A stretch of DNA of 64,000 bases from Brevibacterium casei CIP 102111 (GTDB lineage Bacteria > Actinomycetota > Actinomycetes > Actinomycetales > Brevibacteriaceae): positions 1-64,000 of the forward strand of contig NZ_FXZC01000001.1 of NCBI RefSeq assembly GCF_900169275.1, given 5' to 3'. The notes below the pieces were generated by a model. The model was not told where the DNA came from. It searched no databases and was given only the letters and a program-made list of their open reading frames with translations. The position numbers and the translations under genes are program-made. Within the stretch, counting starts at the first letter, position 1; each line of letters begins with the position of its first letter. Shown piece by piece: positions 8,020-21,049 of the stretch.

Positions 8020-9516
8020 TCAGCTCTCGAGGGCGACCGCGTGATCGTCAGGCGTCTTCTGGTCTTCGGGCTTCTTGATGAAGAAGGCGAGGACGACGGG
8101 GACGAGCGCAATCGCCGAAGCGAGGAGGAACGCCGAATGAGCCCCCGGAGCCCCGGCCTCCGCGACGCTCTTGCCGGCGGCCTGGCCCGCGTGCAGAGCC
8201 GCCGAGTAGATCGAGATGAGCAGCGCCGTGCCCGCGGCGCCGGCGACCTGCTGCAGGGTGTTGAGCGCAGCGGATCCGTGGGAGTACAGACGCCGTTCGA
8301 GCGATCCCAGCGATGCCGAGAAGAGCGGCGTGAACGACCCGGCGAGTCCGAGCGACATCGCGATCTGGATGATGACGAGGACCCAGATCGGGGTGCCGAT
8401 TCCGACGTTCGAGTACGCGAACATCGCCGAGGCGATGAGGATCGTGCCGGGGATGAGCAGCGTCCGTGGGCCTCTCGCGTCATAGATGCGGCCCATCACC
8501 GGACCGAGAAGGCCCATGAGCACCGATCCCGGGAGCAGGACGAGGCCCGACTGGGTCGCATTGAGGCCGACGACGCTCTGGAGGTAGAGCGGCAGGAGGG
8601 AGAGCGTGCCGAACATCGACAGCGCCACGACCGCCATGATGATGACCGAGAGGACGTAGTTGCGCGAGGTGAACACGCGCAGGTCGAGCAGCGCCCGATC
8701 GGCTCTGATGAGGACGAGCTGACGCCACACGAAGAGTCCGAGGAAGACGAGCCCCCCGGCGATCGACGCCCAGGCCAGGCCCGTTCCGGCCGAGGCGCCG
8801 GCACCCAATTCGCCGCCGCCGAACTGGCTGAGGCCGAAGACGATGCCGCCGAAGGCGAACGCCGAGAGGATGATCGAGACGACGTCGATCGGGGCGTGGG
8901 TGGTCTCGCCGAGGTTGGTCATCCACTTCGCACCGAGACCGAGGGCGATGAGCCCGATCGGCAGGACGATGCCGAAGAGCCAGCGCCAGCCGAGGGAGTC
9001 GAGCACGATGCCCGACATCGTCGGTCCGATCGCCGGAGCGAGTGAGATGACGAGGCTCACCCGTCCCATCATGCGTCCCCGCTGATGCGGCGGGACGACG
9101 TTCATCATCGTCGTCATGAGCAGCGGCATCATGATGCCGGTGCCGCCCGCCTGGACGACGCGTCCGACGAGGAGCATCGGGAAGCCCTGCGAGAGCAGAC
9201 AGATGAGTGTGCCCAGGCAGAAGAGGATCATCGCGGTGAGGAAGACCTGCCGTGTCGTGAACCGCTGGAGGAGGAACCCTGTGGTCGGGATGACGACGGC
9301 CATGGTGAGCATGAACGCACTCGTCAGCCACTGCCCGAGTTCAGGCGGGATGTGGAGCGAACGGTTGAGCTCCGGGATGGCGATCGCCATCGTCGTCTCG
9401 TTGAGGATCGCGACGAACGCGGCGACGAGGAGGAGCCAGATGACCCGCATCCCCGCCGGGTCGATCACATCGTCGTGGGACGACGGTGCTTGGGCGGTGT
9501 TCTTGTCACTCGACAA
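8020..9516 (-). CDS. MFS multidrug efflux transporter, DHA2 (14-TM) family
   Basis: This 498-residue protein has a hydrophilic N-terminus followed by about fourteen membrane segments. The motif LNETTMAIAIPELNRSL in TM1, the loop GRVVQAGGTGIMMPLLMTT and RGRMMGRVSLVISLAPAIGP are typical of the DHA2/EmrB-LmrB group, which expels cationic dyes, lincosamides or other drugs. ATG at 9516 is used. It is divergent from the luciferase-like gene at 9723 across a 206-bp spacer. The nearest regulator in the window is the MarR 1.5 kb away, and no dedicated TetR/MarR gene is adjacent. Confidence 0.88.
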   Translation of the reverse strand: MSSDKNTAQAPSSHDDVIDPAGMRVIWLLLVAAFVAILNETTMAIAIPELNRSLHIPPELGQWLTSAFMLTMAVVIPTTGFLLQRFTTRQVFLTAMILFCLGTLICLLSQGFPMLLVGRVVQAGGTGIMMPLLMTTMMNVVPPHQRGRMMGRVSLVISLAPAIGPTMSGIVLDSLGWRWLFGIVLPIGLIALGLGAKWMTNLGETTHAPIDVVSIILSAFAFGGIVFGLSQFGGGELGAGASAGTGLAWASIAGGLVFLGLFVWRQLVLIRADRALLDLRVFTSRNYVLSVIIMAVVALSMFGTLSLLPLYLQSVVGLNATQSGLVLLPGSVLMGLLGPVMGRIYDARGPRTLLIPGTILIASAMFAYSNVGIGTPIWVLVIIQIAMSLGLAGSFTPLFSASLGSLERRLYSHGSAALNTLQQVAGAAGTALLISIYSAALHAGQAAGKSVAEAGAPGAHSAFLLASAIALVPVVLAFFIKKPEDQKTPDDHAVALES

Positions 9517-9595
9517 GTCTGGTCTCCGATCGGAAGAGGCGGATTTCAGGCAGACACAGCAGGCAACGGCGCGTCCGTGCGGCTTTATTCCGGGT

Positions 9596-9615
9596 GGTGG
9601 GGAAATTCTCCCACC
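9596..9615. promoter_or_regulatory. Imperfect palindrome in divergent spacer
   Basis: GGTGGGGAA and TCTCCCACC flank a short AT centre and form a near-perfect inverted repeat between the divergent DHA2 pump and monooxygenase genes. It could be a repressor site for one or both. Support is only positional. Confidence 0.25.
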
Positions 9616-9722
9616 GTTCTCACAGTACTCCGCTCGTCGTCGCCGGCGCAGGCCGCTCAGCCTTCAGGCTCCCACACGGCACGGACACGGAATCTTTTGT
9701 CCCGCCTCGGCGTTGGCAGGGC

Positions 9723-10754
9723 ATGGCAGATGTGGAATTCGGGCTCGACACCTTCGGTGCGCTCACAGAGGACGACAACGGCGAACTCATCACCCATGCG
9801 CAGACGGTGCGCGACGTCGTCGCCGACGGCGTGCTCGCCGATTCGGTGGGGCTCGACTTCTTCGGAGTCGGTGAGCACCACCGCCCCGACTTCGCGGTCT
9901 CCAGCCCCGAGATGGTGCTCGCGGCGATCGCGGGACGCACTGAGCGGATCCGACTGGGATCCGCGGTCACGGTGCTCAGCTCGGATGACCCGGTGCGGGT
10001 CTTCGAGCGCTTCGCGACCCTCGACGCGGTCTCGAACGGGCGTGCGGAGATCGTCGCCGGCCGCGGGTCATTCATCGAATCGTTCCCGCTCTTCGGATAC
10101 GACCTGAGCGACTACGAGGTCCTCTTCGAGGAGAAGCTCGAGCTCCTCGCGAAGCTCCTGCGGGACCAGCCCGTGACCTGGCAGGGGACGACACGCTCCG
10201 CGCTGTCGAACCAGCAGGTGTTCCCCTCGACCGAGAAGCCCATCCCGGCCTGGGTCGGGGTCGGCGGCAGCCCCGAGTCGGTGGTGCGCACAGCGAAGTA
10301 CGGGTTCAGTCTCTTCCTCGCGATCATCGGCGGGCAGCCCGAGCGCTTCGCCCCCTACATCGACCTCTTCCACCGTGCCCAGGACGAATACGGCATCGAG
10401 CACCGGCCGATCGCCGTCCATTCGCCCGGTCTCGTCGCCGAGTCGGATGAGCTCGCCCGCGAGATCGTCGAACCCGGGTGGACCGCGATGCGCAGGCGGA
10501 TGGGCCGCGAACGCGGGTGGCCGCCCCCGCAGCCCGGCGACTTCGAGGCCGAGATCGAGACCGGCGCGCTCTACGTCGGCTCGCCCGAGACGGTGGCGAA
10601 GAAGATCGCGACGACGATCACGGCCCTCGGTATCGACCGCTTCGACCTCAAGTACGACCAGAGCAAGGTCACCCACGAGACGCGGCAGACCTCGATCGGC
10701 CTCTACGGCGAGAAGGTCGTGCCCATGGTCAAGGACATGCTCGCCGGCAGCTGA
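9723..10754 (+). CDS. Luciferase-like (LLM class) flavin/F420-dependent monooxygenase
   Basis: This 343-residue TIM-barrel protein of the bacterial luciferase family starts at ATG 9723. Conserved segments are FGVGEHHRPDF (residues about 47-57), the strand RIRLGSAVTVLSSDDPVRVFE, the loop GRAEIVAGRGSFIESFPLFG and the C-terminal YVGSPETVAKKI. Members oxidise small organics with reduced FMN or F420. No flavin reductase or F420 gene is adjacent, so the cofactor and substrate are open. The longer upstream frame crosses the divergent promoter region and was rejected. Confidence 0.86.
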   Translation: MADVEFGLDTFGALTEDDNGELITHAQTVRDVVADGVLADSVGLDFFGVGEHHRPDFAVSSPEMVLAAIAGRTERIRLGSAVTVLSSDDPVRVFERFATLDAVSNGRAEIVAGRGSFIESFPLFGYDLSDYEVLFEEKLELLAKLLRDQPVTWQGTTRSALSNQQVFPSTEKPIPAWVGVGGSPESVVRTAKYGFSLFLAIIGGQPERFAPYIDLFHRAQDEYGIEHRPIAVHSPGLVAESDELAREIVEPGWTAMRRRMGRERGWPPPQPGDFEAEIETGALYVGSPETVAKKIATTITALGIDRFDLKYDQSKVTHETRQTSIGLYGEKVVPMVKDMLAGS

Positions 10755-10814
10755 GCCGGATGCTGAGCCGGCTGCTGAACCGACCCCGCCGGCGGCTCGG
10801 GGACCGCGTCGTCG

Positions 10815-10853
10815 TTGCCCGACGCCGCGCGAGCAGATACCCTGACTGGGTAT
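10815..10853 (+). promoter_or_regulatory. Promoter with CsoR-like copper operator overlapping the start codon
   Basis: A -35 TTGCCC (10815-10820) and a -10 TACCCT (10838-10843) are separated by 17 bp. A perfect palindrome, ATACCC-TGACT-GGGTAT (10837-10853), covers the -10 box and runs into the ATG at 10852. C-tract/G-tract palindromes of this type are bound by CsoR copper sensors. There is no ribosome binding site, and transcription would begin almost at the ATG, so a leaderless mRNA is predicted. Confidence 0.6.
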
Positions 10854-11427
10854 GAGTTCATCAGGATCTGCAACCGCTGCGCGCGTCTCGGGAGCGCCCT
10901 CGCGTTCCCGCAGGCGCCCATCGTCGGTGCGCATGGTCCTCTTCCTCATCGCGGCGCTGACGATGGCCGCGGGCCTGCTCGCGCTGCCCCACGCCGGGGA
11001 GATGTCGGACGCGATGTCCGGCCAGATGTCGGGCGCTATGACGGGGTCCGTGACGTCGACCGCGCACGGGATGTCGGGGTCCTCCCACGGTGCGTCGGGC
11101 TATGCGGCACCGGGAGCCGCCTCGGCGATGGGCGGGCATCAGCCTGCCGACGTCGGGCAGATCTCCGCAAACGACGAGATCACCGCCGTGACCTGCGCCG
11201 ACATGCCGTGCGCCGGTGACCACGATCCGCTCACCCCGTGCATCGTCATGCTCATGTGCGCGTTGGCCGCGATCGTCCTCTCCCTCCTCCTGCCCCGGTC
11301 CCGGGGGACGGTGTTCCGCCTCCCGCGCGGTGACACGGCCGGGTCGCGCCCGGTCATCGCGCGCATCCCTGCACCTCCGGACTCGCACGCGCCGAGTCTC
11401 ACCGTTCTCTCCATCAGTCGGACGTAG
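10852..11427 (+). CDS. DUF6153-like Met/His-rich membrane protein, copper-associated
   Basis: This 191-residue protein has a basic N-terminus, a membrane segment (about residues 28-45, MVLFLIAALTMAAGLLAL), and an extracytoplasmic stretch rich in Met, His, Ser and Gly (MSDAMSGQMSGAM, STAHGMSGSSHGAS). A small Cys pair (TCADMPC), a second membrane segment (PCIVMLMCALAAIVLSLLL) and a basic tail follow. Met/His clusters of this kind bind copper. The gene is followed by a multicopper oxidase and preceded by a CsoR-like operator, so a role in periplasmic copper handling is inferred. No ribosome binding site is visible. Confidence 0.72.
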   Translation: MSSSGSATAARVSGAPSRSRRRPSSVRMVLFLIAALTMAAGLLALPHAGEMSDAMSGQMSGAMTGSVTSTAHGMSGSSHGASGYAAPGAASAMGGHQPADVGQISANDEITAVTCADMPCAGDHDPLTPCIVMLMCALAAIVLSLLLPRSRGTVFRLPRGDTAGSRPVIARIPAPPDSHAPSLTVLSISRT

Positions 11428-11429
11428 GC

Positions 11430-11475
11430 CGTGATCGTCGCCGGCCACCTCCCGGCCGGCGACACCTCGATCACG
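11430..11475 (+). terminator. Hairpin between the copper genes
   Basis: An inner 9-bp stem (TCGCCGGCC 11438-11446 with 11454-11462, loop ACCTCCC) is continued by an outer stem (CGTGATCG 11430-11437 with CGATCACG 11468-11475). It begins 3 bp after the DUF6153 stop. It could be a terminator or an attenuator that lowers multicopper oxidase expression. Confidence 0.5.
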
Positions 11476-11614
11476 CTCCCGTGAGCGACCACGACCCAAC
11501 CTCTTTCGGCTCACGCCGCACACCGCGCCGACGCGCCTCAGCGGCTGCACGCCTGTGCGCCTCTGCACCGCCCGCTCACCGTGAGCACGATCCAACTGAT
11601 TTGGAGAACACACC

Positions 11615-13141
11615 ATGACCGGCAACCGACCTCTCAACTCGCGTCCGCTGCATCGTCGCGGCTTCCTCACCGGAGCCCTCGGCGTCCTCGCCCTCACCGG
11701 CTGCGCCGCCCAGGCCTCGGGAGGCGACTTCCTCGACCCTGCCTCACAGCGCGTCGACGACGCCGAAGCCGACCGCGAGACCACCGGCGAGACCGTCACC
11801 GTCACCCTCACCGCGGCCGCCTCGACCCTCACCCTCGGCACGACCACCGCGGAGACGTGGAGCTTCGGGGAGATCCCCGCTCCCGTCATCCGCATGAACG
11901 CCGGTGACCGCCTCCAGGCGACCCTGCGCAACCGCCTGCCGGAGGAGACGACGATCCACTGGCACGGACTCGCACTGCGCAACGACATGGACGGCGTACC
12001 CGCGGTCACTCAGGAACCGGTCCCGGCAGGCGGTGACTTCACGTACGACTTCATCGCCCCGCATCCGGGAACCTACTGGTTCCATCCGCACGTCGGCGCT
12101 CAGCTCGACCGGGGACTCTACGGCGCCCTCATCGTCGACGACCCCGAGGAGACGCTCGACTACGACCGCGACTGGGTGATCATCCTCGACGACTGGCTCG
12201 ACGGCGTCACCGCGACCCCGGACGAGGTCCTCACCGAACTCACCCGCGGCATGGGGGACATGGGCGGGATGGACCACGGCAGCATGGGCGGGCCGATGCG
12301 GATGGGCAACACCCTCATGGGCGCGAGTTCCGATGTCCTCGGCGGCGATGCCGGCGACGTGTTCTACCCGCACTACCTCGTCAACGGCCGCGGTCCCGAC
12401 GACCCGGAGACCTTCACCGCCAAGCCGGGCGAGCGGATCCGCCTGCGCATCATCAACGCCGGCGGCGACACCGCGTTCCGTCTCGCCCTCACCGGGCACC
12501 GCCTCACCGTCACCCACACCGACGGCTTCCCCGTCGAGCCGACGGAGACCGACTCGCTGCTCCTCGGCATGGGCGAGCGGTATGACGCGATCGTCACCGT
12601 CGGAGACGGTGTCTTCGCCCTCGTCGCCGAGGCGGAGGGCAAGACCCAGCGCACGCATGCTCTACTCCGGGCGGGGTCCGGGCAGCCTCCCGCCCTCGAC
12701 GGGGAGATCGGCGAGTTCGGGGCCGCGCCGCTGACGGCCGAGGTGCTCACCGCCGCCAAGTCAGTGGCGCTGCCGTCGAAGACGCCCGATGAGGAGATCA
12801 CCATCCGGCTCACCGGGTCGATGGCGAAATACGACTGGGCCTTTGACGGGAACCGCTTCGACCATGCGAAACCGCTCGAGAACGCGTGGGGCATCTCCGA
12901 GGGCGACCGGGTGCGGGTGCGCTTCGTCAACGACACAGACATGTGGCATCCCATCCACCTCCACGGGCACACGTATCAGCTCGCTGGCGGAGGCCCACGG
13001 AAGGACACGTCGATCGTCCTGCCCGGGGCGACCCTGACCGTCGACTTCGACGCGGACAACCCGGGTCGGTGGCTCACCCACTGCCACAACGTCTACCACG
13101 GAGAGGCCGGGATGATGGGGGTGATCGCCTACCAGGCGTAG
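11615..13141 (+). CDS. Multicopper oxidase, exported
   Basis: This 508-residue protein has a twin-arginine/lipoprotein-like signal (RRGFLTGALGVLALTGC, lipobox Cys about residue 30). All four copper motifs are present: HWHG (about 115), WFHPHVG, HPIHLHGH, and HCHNVYHGEAGM (His489-Cys490-His491, with the axial Met about 501), giving type 1 and trinuclear copper sites. A Met/Gly/His-rich loop (MGDMGGMDHGSMGGPMRMG) resembles the methionine-rich region of CueO, which oxidises Cu(I). Periplasmic copper detoxification is therefore the likely function. ATG 11615 follows GGAGA. It is downstream of the DUF6153 gene. Confidence 0.9.
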   Translation: MTGNRPLNSRPLHRRGFLTGALGVLALTGCAAQASGGDFLDPASQRVDDAEADRETTGETVTVTLTAAASTLTLGTTTAETWSFGEIPAPVIRMNAGDRLQATLRNRLPEETTIHWHGLALRNDMDGVPAVTQEPVPAGGDFTYDFIAPHPGTYWFHPHVGAQLDRGLYGALIVDDPEETLDYDRDWVIILDDWLDGVTATPDEVLTELTRGMGDMGGMDHGSMGGPMRMGNTLMGASSDVLGGDAGDVFYPHYLVNGRGPDDPETFTAKPGERIRLRIINAGGDTAFRLALTGHRLTVTHTDGFPVEPTETDSLLLGMGERYDAIVTVGDGVFALVAEAEGKTQRTHALLRAGSGQPPALDGEIGEFGAAPLTAEVLTAAKSVALPSKTPDEEITIRLTGSMAKYDWAFDGNRFDHAKPLENAWGISEGDRVRVRFVNDTDMWHPIHLHGHTYQLAGGGPRKDTSIVLPGATLTVDFDADNPGRWLTHCHNVYHGEAGMMGVIAYQA

Positions 13142-13161
13142 CTCTCGACTGGCCGACCACG

Positions 13162-13197
13162 ACGAAGGCCCCGAACCATCAGGTTCGGGGCCTTCGT
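13162..13197 (+). terminator. Strong terminator after the multicopper oxidase
   Basis: A 16-bp perfect stem (13162-13177 with 13182-13197, arm ACGAAGGCCCCGAACC) closes the 4-nt loop ATCA and is followed by GTT. It lies between the oxidase stop and the convergent tRNA-Ala gene, and it could also stop the tRNA transcript coming from the right. Confidence 0.8.
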
Positions 13198-13227
13198 GTT
13201 ACGAGTGCTGTCTCAAAACTACTCGAG

Positions 13228-13300
13228 TGGAGGTAAGGGGACTCGAACCCCTAACCCTCTGCTTGCAAAGCAGATGCGCTACCAATTGCGCCATACCCCC
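13228..13300 (-). tRNA. tRNA-Ala (anticodon TGC)
   Basis: A complete 73-nt cloverleaf is present. The acceptor stem GGGGGTA/TACCTCC includes the G3-U70 wobble pair that alanyl-tRNA synthetase recognises. The anticodon arm is CTGCTTTGCAAGCAG with TGC, and the T-loop is TTCGAGT. The 3' CCA is not encoded. Its position downstream of gyrA, with tRNA-Ile, is conserved in actinobacteria. Confidence 0.95.
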
Positions 13301-13315
13301 AGGTGGGTAATCACC

Positions 13316-13432
13316 CTACACCGAATCGGTGTGCTTTGACCACTCGGCTTGGGCACGCTGATTCGTGTGCCGCCACCGGAAGAACACTCCCAGCCCCACG
13401 AGCGTGAGCCCGGAGAGAATCCACTTCTTCAT
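13316..13432 (-). CDS. DLW-39 family micro-protein
   Basis: This 38-residue protein starts at ATG 13432 behind a perfect AGGAGG. It has one N-terminal hydrophobic segment (MKKWILSGLTLVGLGVFF), a basic patch (RWRH) and a short acidic/basic tail (AQAEWSKHTDSV). Membrane-anchored micro-proteins of about 39 residues at this position (gyrA locus, between tRNA-Ile and tRNA-Ala) are known as the DLW-39 family, and their function is unknown. The tail here has AEW where family members often show DLW. It lies 16 bp from tRNA-Ala and 20 bp from tRNA-Ile. Confidence 0.8.
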   Translation of the reverse strand: MKKWILSGLTLVGLGVFFRWRHTNQRAQAEWSKHTDSV

Positions 13433-13451
13433 GATCCTCCTCGAAAGGAAG

Positions 13452-13525
13452 TGGGCCTACCTGGACTTGAACCAGGGACCTCTTCGTTATCAGCGAAGCG
13501 CTCTAACCGCCTGAGCTATAGGCCC
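13452..13525 (-). tRNA. tRNA-Ile (anticodon GAT)
   Basis: A complete 74-nt cloverleaf is present. The acceptor stem is GGGCCTA/TAGGCCC with discriminator A. The anticodon arm is CTTCGCTGATAACGAAG with GAT, and the T-loop is TTCAAGT. It is transcribed in the direction of gyrA, toward the DLW-39 gene and tRNA-Ala. Confidence 0.95.
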
Positions 13526-13647
13526 TTTCGGGGTGAACCCGAAGTAAAAATATACCGAACCGGTCATCCCCTGCACAAATCCGCGAGCCGTGACACGCCT
13601 CACAGCCCGCGGATCCGCGTCGATTCCGTCCGGGGACGGACACTTCG

Positions 13648-14477
13648 TCAGTCGTCGGTGAGGGTGAGGTGGAACCCGCCGGCGATGAGAGAGCCGATGT
13701 TGTAGATGAACGCAGCCAGGGTCGACAGCGCCGTCATGAGCACGATGTTGATGATCGCGATGATGAAGCCGGCAGCGACGACCCGACCGAAGCCGAAGAT
13801 GCCGATGAGGCGCTCAGCGGACTCCGCACCGGCGAGTTCTGTCATCGTGGCCTCGAGTCCGCTCATCACTCCGGTGGCCTGGAGGACGACCCAGAGGACG
13901 ACGAAGGCGACGATTGTGGCGATGCCGATGGCCACGGACATGAGGAACGACATCTTCATGACCGACCACGGGTCGACGGCGGCAACGGTGAGGCGAACGG
14001 TCCGGGGACCCTTCTTCTTCTTTCCCTTCCCGTTGTCGACCATGTTCTTCACGCCCATCTTCACGCCCCCGGAGCTCGCCCGGACCGTGTTCGCGACGTT
14101 GCCCATCACCGAGGTGGCCGGACCGCTGCCGGTGCCCTGGCCTGCCGCTGAGGTCTCCGCCGAGGCGGTCGACGCCGCGGCCGTGGCAGGACCGGAGCCC
14201 GTGGAGGGGGCCCGTCCGGGCTTCGGTGAGGCCTTCGGGGCAGGAGGGGCGACGACGGTCGACTTGTCGTCGGTCCGCGATCCCTTCGCCGAGGCGGGAG
14301 TGGACGTCGTGCCCGTCTTCGGGGCAGCGGCGGGCTTGGATCCCCCCGAGCGGTTGCCGGCGCCCGCAGAGCCTGAGGAGCCGGACGAGGAGTCGGTCTT
14401 CGAGGAGCCGGCGGTCAGGCGGGTCGATCCGCTCGACGTCCTGATGATCTTGCCGGGTCCTGTCTGCTTGTTGTCGC

Positions 14478-14481
<4 letters not shown>
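13648..14481 (-). CDS. DUF3566 transmembrane protein (gyrA-linked)
   Basis: This 277-residue protein has a cytoplasmic N-terminal half (residues 1-150) of low complexity, rich in Ser, Gly, Ala, Pro and Lys. The DUF3566 core follows: [22 protein letters not shown] leading into two membrane helices (about 170-195 and 235-262) and the tail [11 protein letters not shown]3566 proteins are encoded directly after gyrA across actinobacteria and have been connected with growth-pole and cell-wall organisation in mycobacteria (CwsA region). The start codon overlaps the gyrA stop by 4 bp, so the two are translationally coupled. Confidence 0.85.
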
Positions 14482-17063
<2,582 letters not shown>

Positions 17064-17149
17064 TGTGGGCTCTTCCCTTGTGTTCGAACCGTTCTTCTGG
17101 CGTCATCTCTGCGGACGCGAACGGCGGCGGATGGAATGCGCAGCGGATC

Positions 17150-17179
17150 CCTCGCCGAGGTGGGGCCACCTCGGCGAGG
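17150..17179 (-). terminator. Palindrome between gyrB and gyrA
   Basis: A 14-bp perfect inverted repeat (CCTCGCCGAGGTGG, 17150-17163, with 17166-17179) has only 2 nt between its arms. It lies 6 bp after the gyrB stop and 86 bp before gyrA. It may be an attenuator or terminator that uncouples gyrA from gyrB, or a protein-binding site, since the very short loop is unusual for a terminator. Confidence 0.45.
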
Positions 17180-17185
17180 TCGTGC

Positions 17186-19222
<2,037 letters not shown>

Positions 19223-19383
19223 CTACCGCGCGGCGGACAGAAATGCCCGCAAGCGGCCCAGAAACGTCCTCTCCCGCTTTTTCCGACCGGCTGACGTACC
19301 CCCGGACACGATGGGACCCGGCTATGGCCGCTGGTGGCTTTCTGTGGATTTCCGGGTTCGGGGGTCGTCGGCAGCGTCCGAGC

Positions 19384-19896
19384 TCACCCGAAGGTGTCCC
19401 GCGGACCCCGCCCGCGCACGCTGCGCCGGCCCTTCTTGAAGCTGCGTCCCTGCGGCCCCCGGATCTCGAGCTCGGTGATCGTCGCGGACCCGAGTCCCGC
19501 CTCGAGGGCACGGAGGATCGTCGGGCGCAGGACACGGAGCTGCGTCGCCCACGTCGTCGAGTCCGCGGCGATGACGAGCAGCGGCGGGGAGAAGTCGACG
19601 GGAGTGGCGTGCCGGGCGACCTGTTCGCCGACGAGGTCGGACCAGCGGCCGAGGACCTTGCCGATGTCGATCGACGACGACCATCCCTGGGTGGCGATGA
19701 AGCCGCCGAGGACCGAGGAGATCGACGTCGGGTCCCGCCTGTCCTTGCCCGCCGAGGTGTAGGTGACGTCCGTGCGGACGCGGGAGCGGCGGCGCCCGCG
19801 GATGAACCGCGCCTCGGTGACCTCCATCCGGCGCACCCGGTCGAGGGCTTCGAGGGCCGCGACAGGGGTCGAGGGATCCCGCTCGATCCCGCTCAT
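19384..19896 (-). CDS. DUF721 (DciA-like) protein
   Basis: This 170-residue protein starts at ATG 19896 behind GGGAGG. The DUF721 core is visible: SSVLGGFIATQGWSSSIDIG, VLGRWSDLVGEQVARHATPV and LLVIAADSTTWATQLRVLRP, followed by a basic Lys/Arg tail. DUF721/DciA proteins are the ancestral helicase operators that load DnaB where DnaC is absent. Here dnaB is in the same window and no dnaC is visible, which fits. The gene starts 13 bp after recF and probably belongs to the dnaN-recF operon. Confidence 0.85.
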   Translation of the reverse strand: MSGIERDPSTPVAALEALDRVRRMEVTEARFIRGRRRSRVRTDVTYTSAGKDRRDPTSISSVLGGFIATQGWSSSIDIGKVLGRWSDLVGEQVARHATPVDFSPPLLVIAADSTTWATQLRVLRPTILRALEAGLGSATITELEIRGPQGRSFKKGRRSVRGRGPRDTFG

Positions 19897-19909
19897 GCCC
19901 GGCCTCCCG

Positions 19910-21049
19910 TCATCGCTGGGCTCCCGCGCCGAGGAGGGCCGCCTGGCCGATGCGCTCACCGCCGAGGCCGTCCGGCAGGTCCGCATCGACGGCCGCGGTG
20001 ACGAGGACCTGTTCGGCCTCGGTGATCCGCGAGGCCAGCCGGCTGCGCCGACCGGTGTCGAGTTCGGCGAAGACGTCGTCGAGGACGAGGATCGGCTGTT
20101 CGGCAGGCGTTCCGGCGTCGGCGCTGAGCAGGTCCCAGCCGGCGAGCTGCATGGCGAGCGCGAGCGACCACGTCTCCCCGTGGGAGGCGTAGCCCTTCGC
20201 CGGGTGGGAGCCGATCATCAGGGCGATGTCGTCGCGGCCGGGTCCGTGGAGAGTGAGTCCGCGTTCGATCTCCGTCGTCCGTCGCCTCTCCAGGGCGGCG
20301 AGGAGGAGCTCCTTCGCCTCGGCGGCCGAGGCGACCTGCGAGTAGTCGATGCGCGAATCGTAGGCGACCGTGACTCCCTGCCGTTCGAGTCGGGCATCGG
20401 CGGCGATGTACGCGAAGTTCTCCTGCAGCGGGGCGACGATGTCGGCGAGCACCCGCTGACGACCGAAGACGAGTTCGGCGGCGGAGTCGGCGTAGGCCAT
20501 GTTCCAGATGTCGAGGGTCGCCTCGAGTCCGGGATCGCGGTCCTCGCGCAGCCGCTTGAGCAGGGCGTTGCGCTGTTTGAGGGCCCGATCGAAGTCCGTG
20601 ATCACCGAGGCGAAGCGGGGATTGCGGGCGACGACGAGGGTGTCGATCCACGAACGCCGCTCCGCCGGCTCCCCGCGGACGAGGCTGAGGTCCTCGGGGG
20701 CGAAGACGACGGCGGAGACGAGCCCGAGGATCTCCCTGATCCGCACCGGGGACCGGTTGACCCGTGCCCGGTTCGCACCCTTGGACTGGATGGAGACCTC
20801 GACCGTTGCATGCCGCTGCCCGCGGTTGACGAGCGCGGAGACCGTCGCCGTGCTCGCGCCCTCATTGACGAGCGGGGCGTCGAAGGCCACACGATGCGAG
20901 CGCAGGTGCGCGAGGTACCCGACCGCCTCGACGACGTTCGTCTTGCCGGTACCGTTGTCGGCGACGAAGGTCGTCACCCCGGGCGCGAACTCGAGATCGA
21001 GCTCAGGGTACGACCGGAAGCCACGCAGCGAGAGTCGGGATATCCACAT
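19910..21049 (-). CDS. recF: DNA repair/recombination ATPase RecF
   Basis: This 379-residue SMC-like ATPase loads RecA at gaps. It has the Walker A DNGTGKTNVVEAV (about residue 32), the linker NRSPVRIREILGLVSAVVFAPEDLSLV, the signature region ALAMQLAGWDLL and Walker B PILVLDDVFAELD. The start ATG directly abuts the dnaN stop, so translation is coupled. The C-terminus ends a few residues after the ATPase fold, as usual. Confidence 0.96.
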   Translation of the reverse strand: MWISRLSLRGFRSYPELDLEFAPGVTTFVADNGTGKTNVVEAVGYLAHLRSHRVAFDAPLVNEGASTATVSALVNRGQRHATVEVSIQSKGANRARVNRSPVRIREILGLVSAVVFAPEDLSLVRGEPAERRSWIDTLVVARNPRFASVITDFDRALKQRNALLKRLREDRDPGLEATLDIWNMAYADSAAELVFGRQRVLADIVAPLQENFAYIAADARLERQGVTVAYDSRIDYSQVASAAEAKELLLAALERRRTTEIERGLTLHGPGRDDIALMIGSHPAKGYASHGETWSLALAMQLAGWDLLSADAGTPAEQPILVLDDVFAELDTGRRSRLASRITEAEQVLVTAAVDADLPDGLGGERIGQAALLGAGAQR

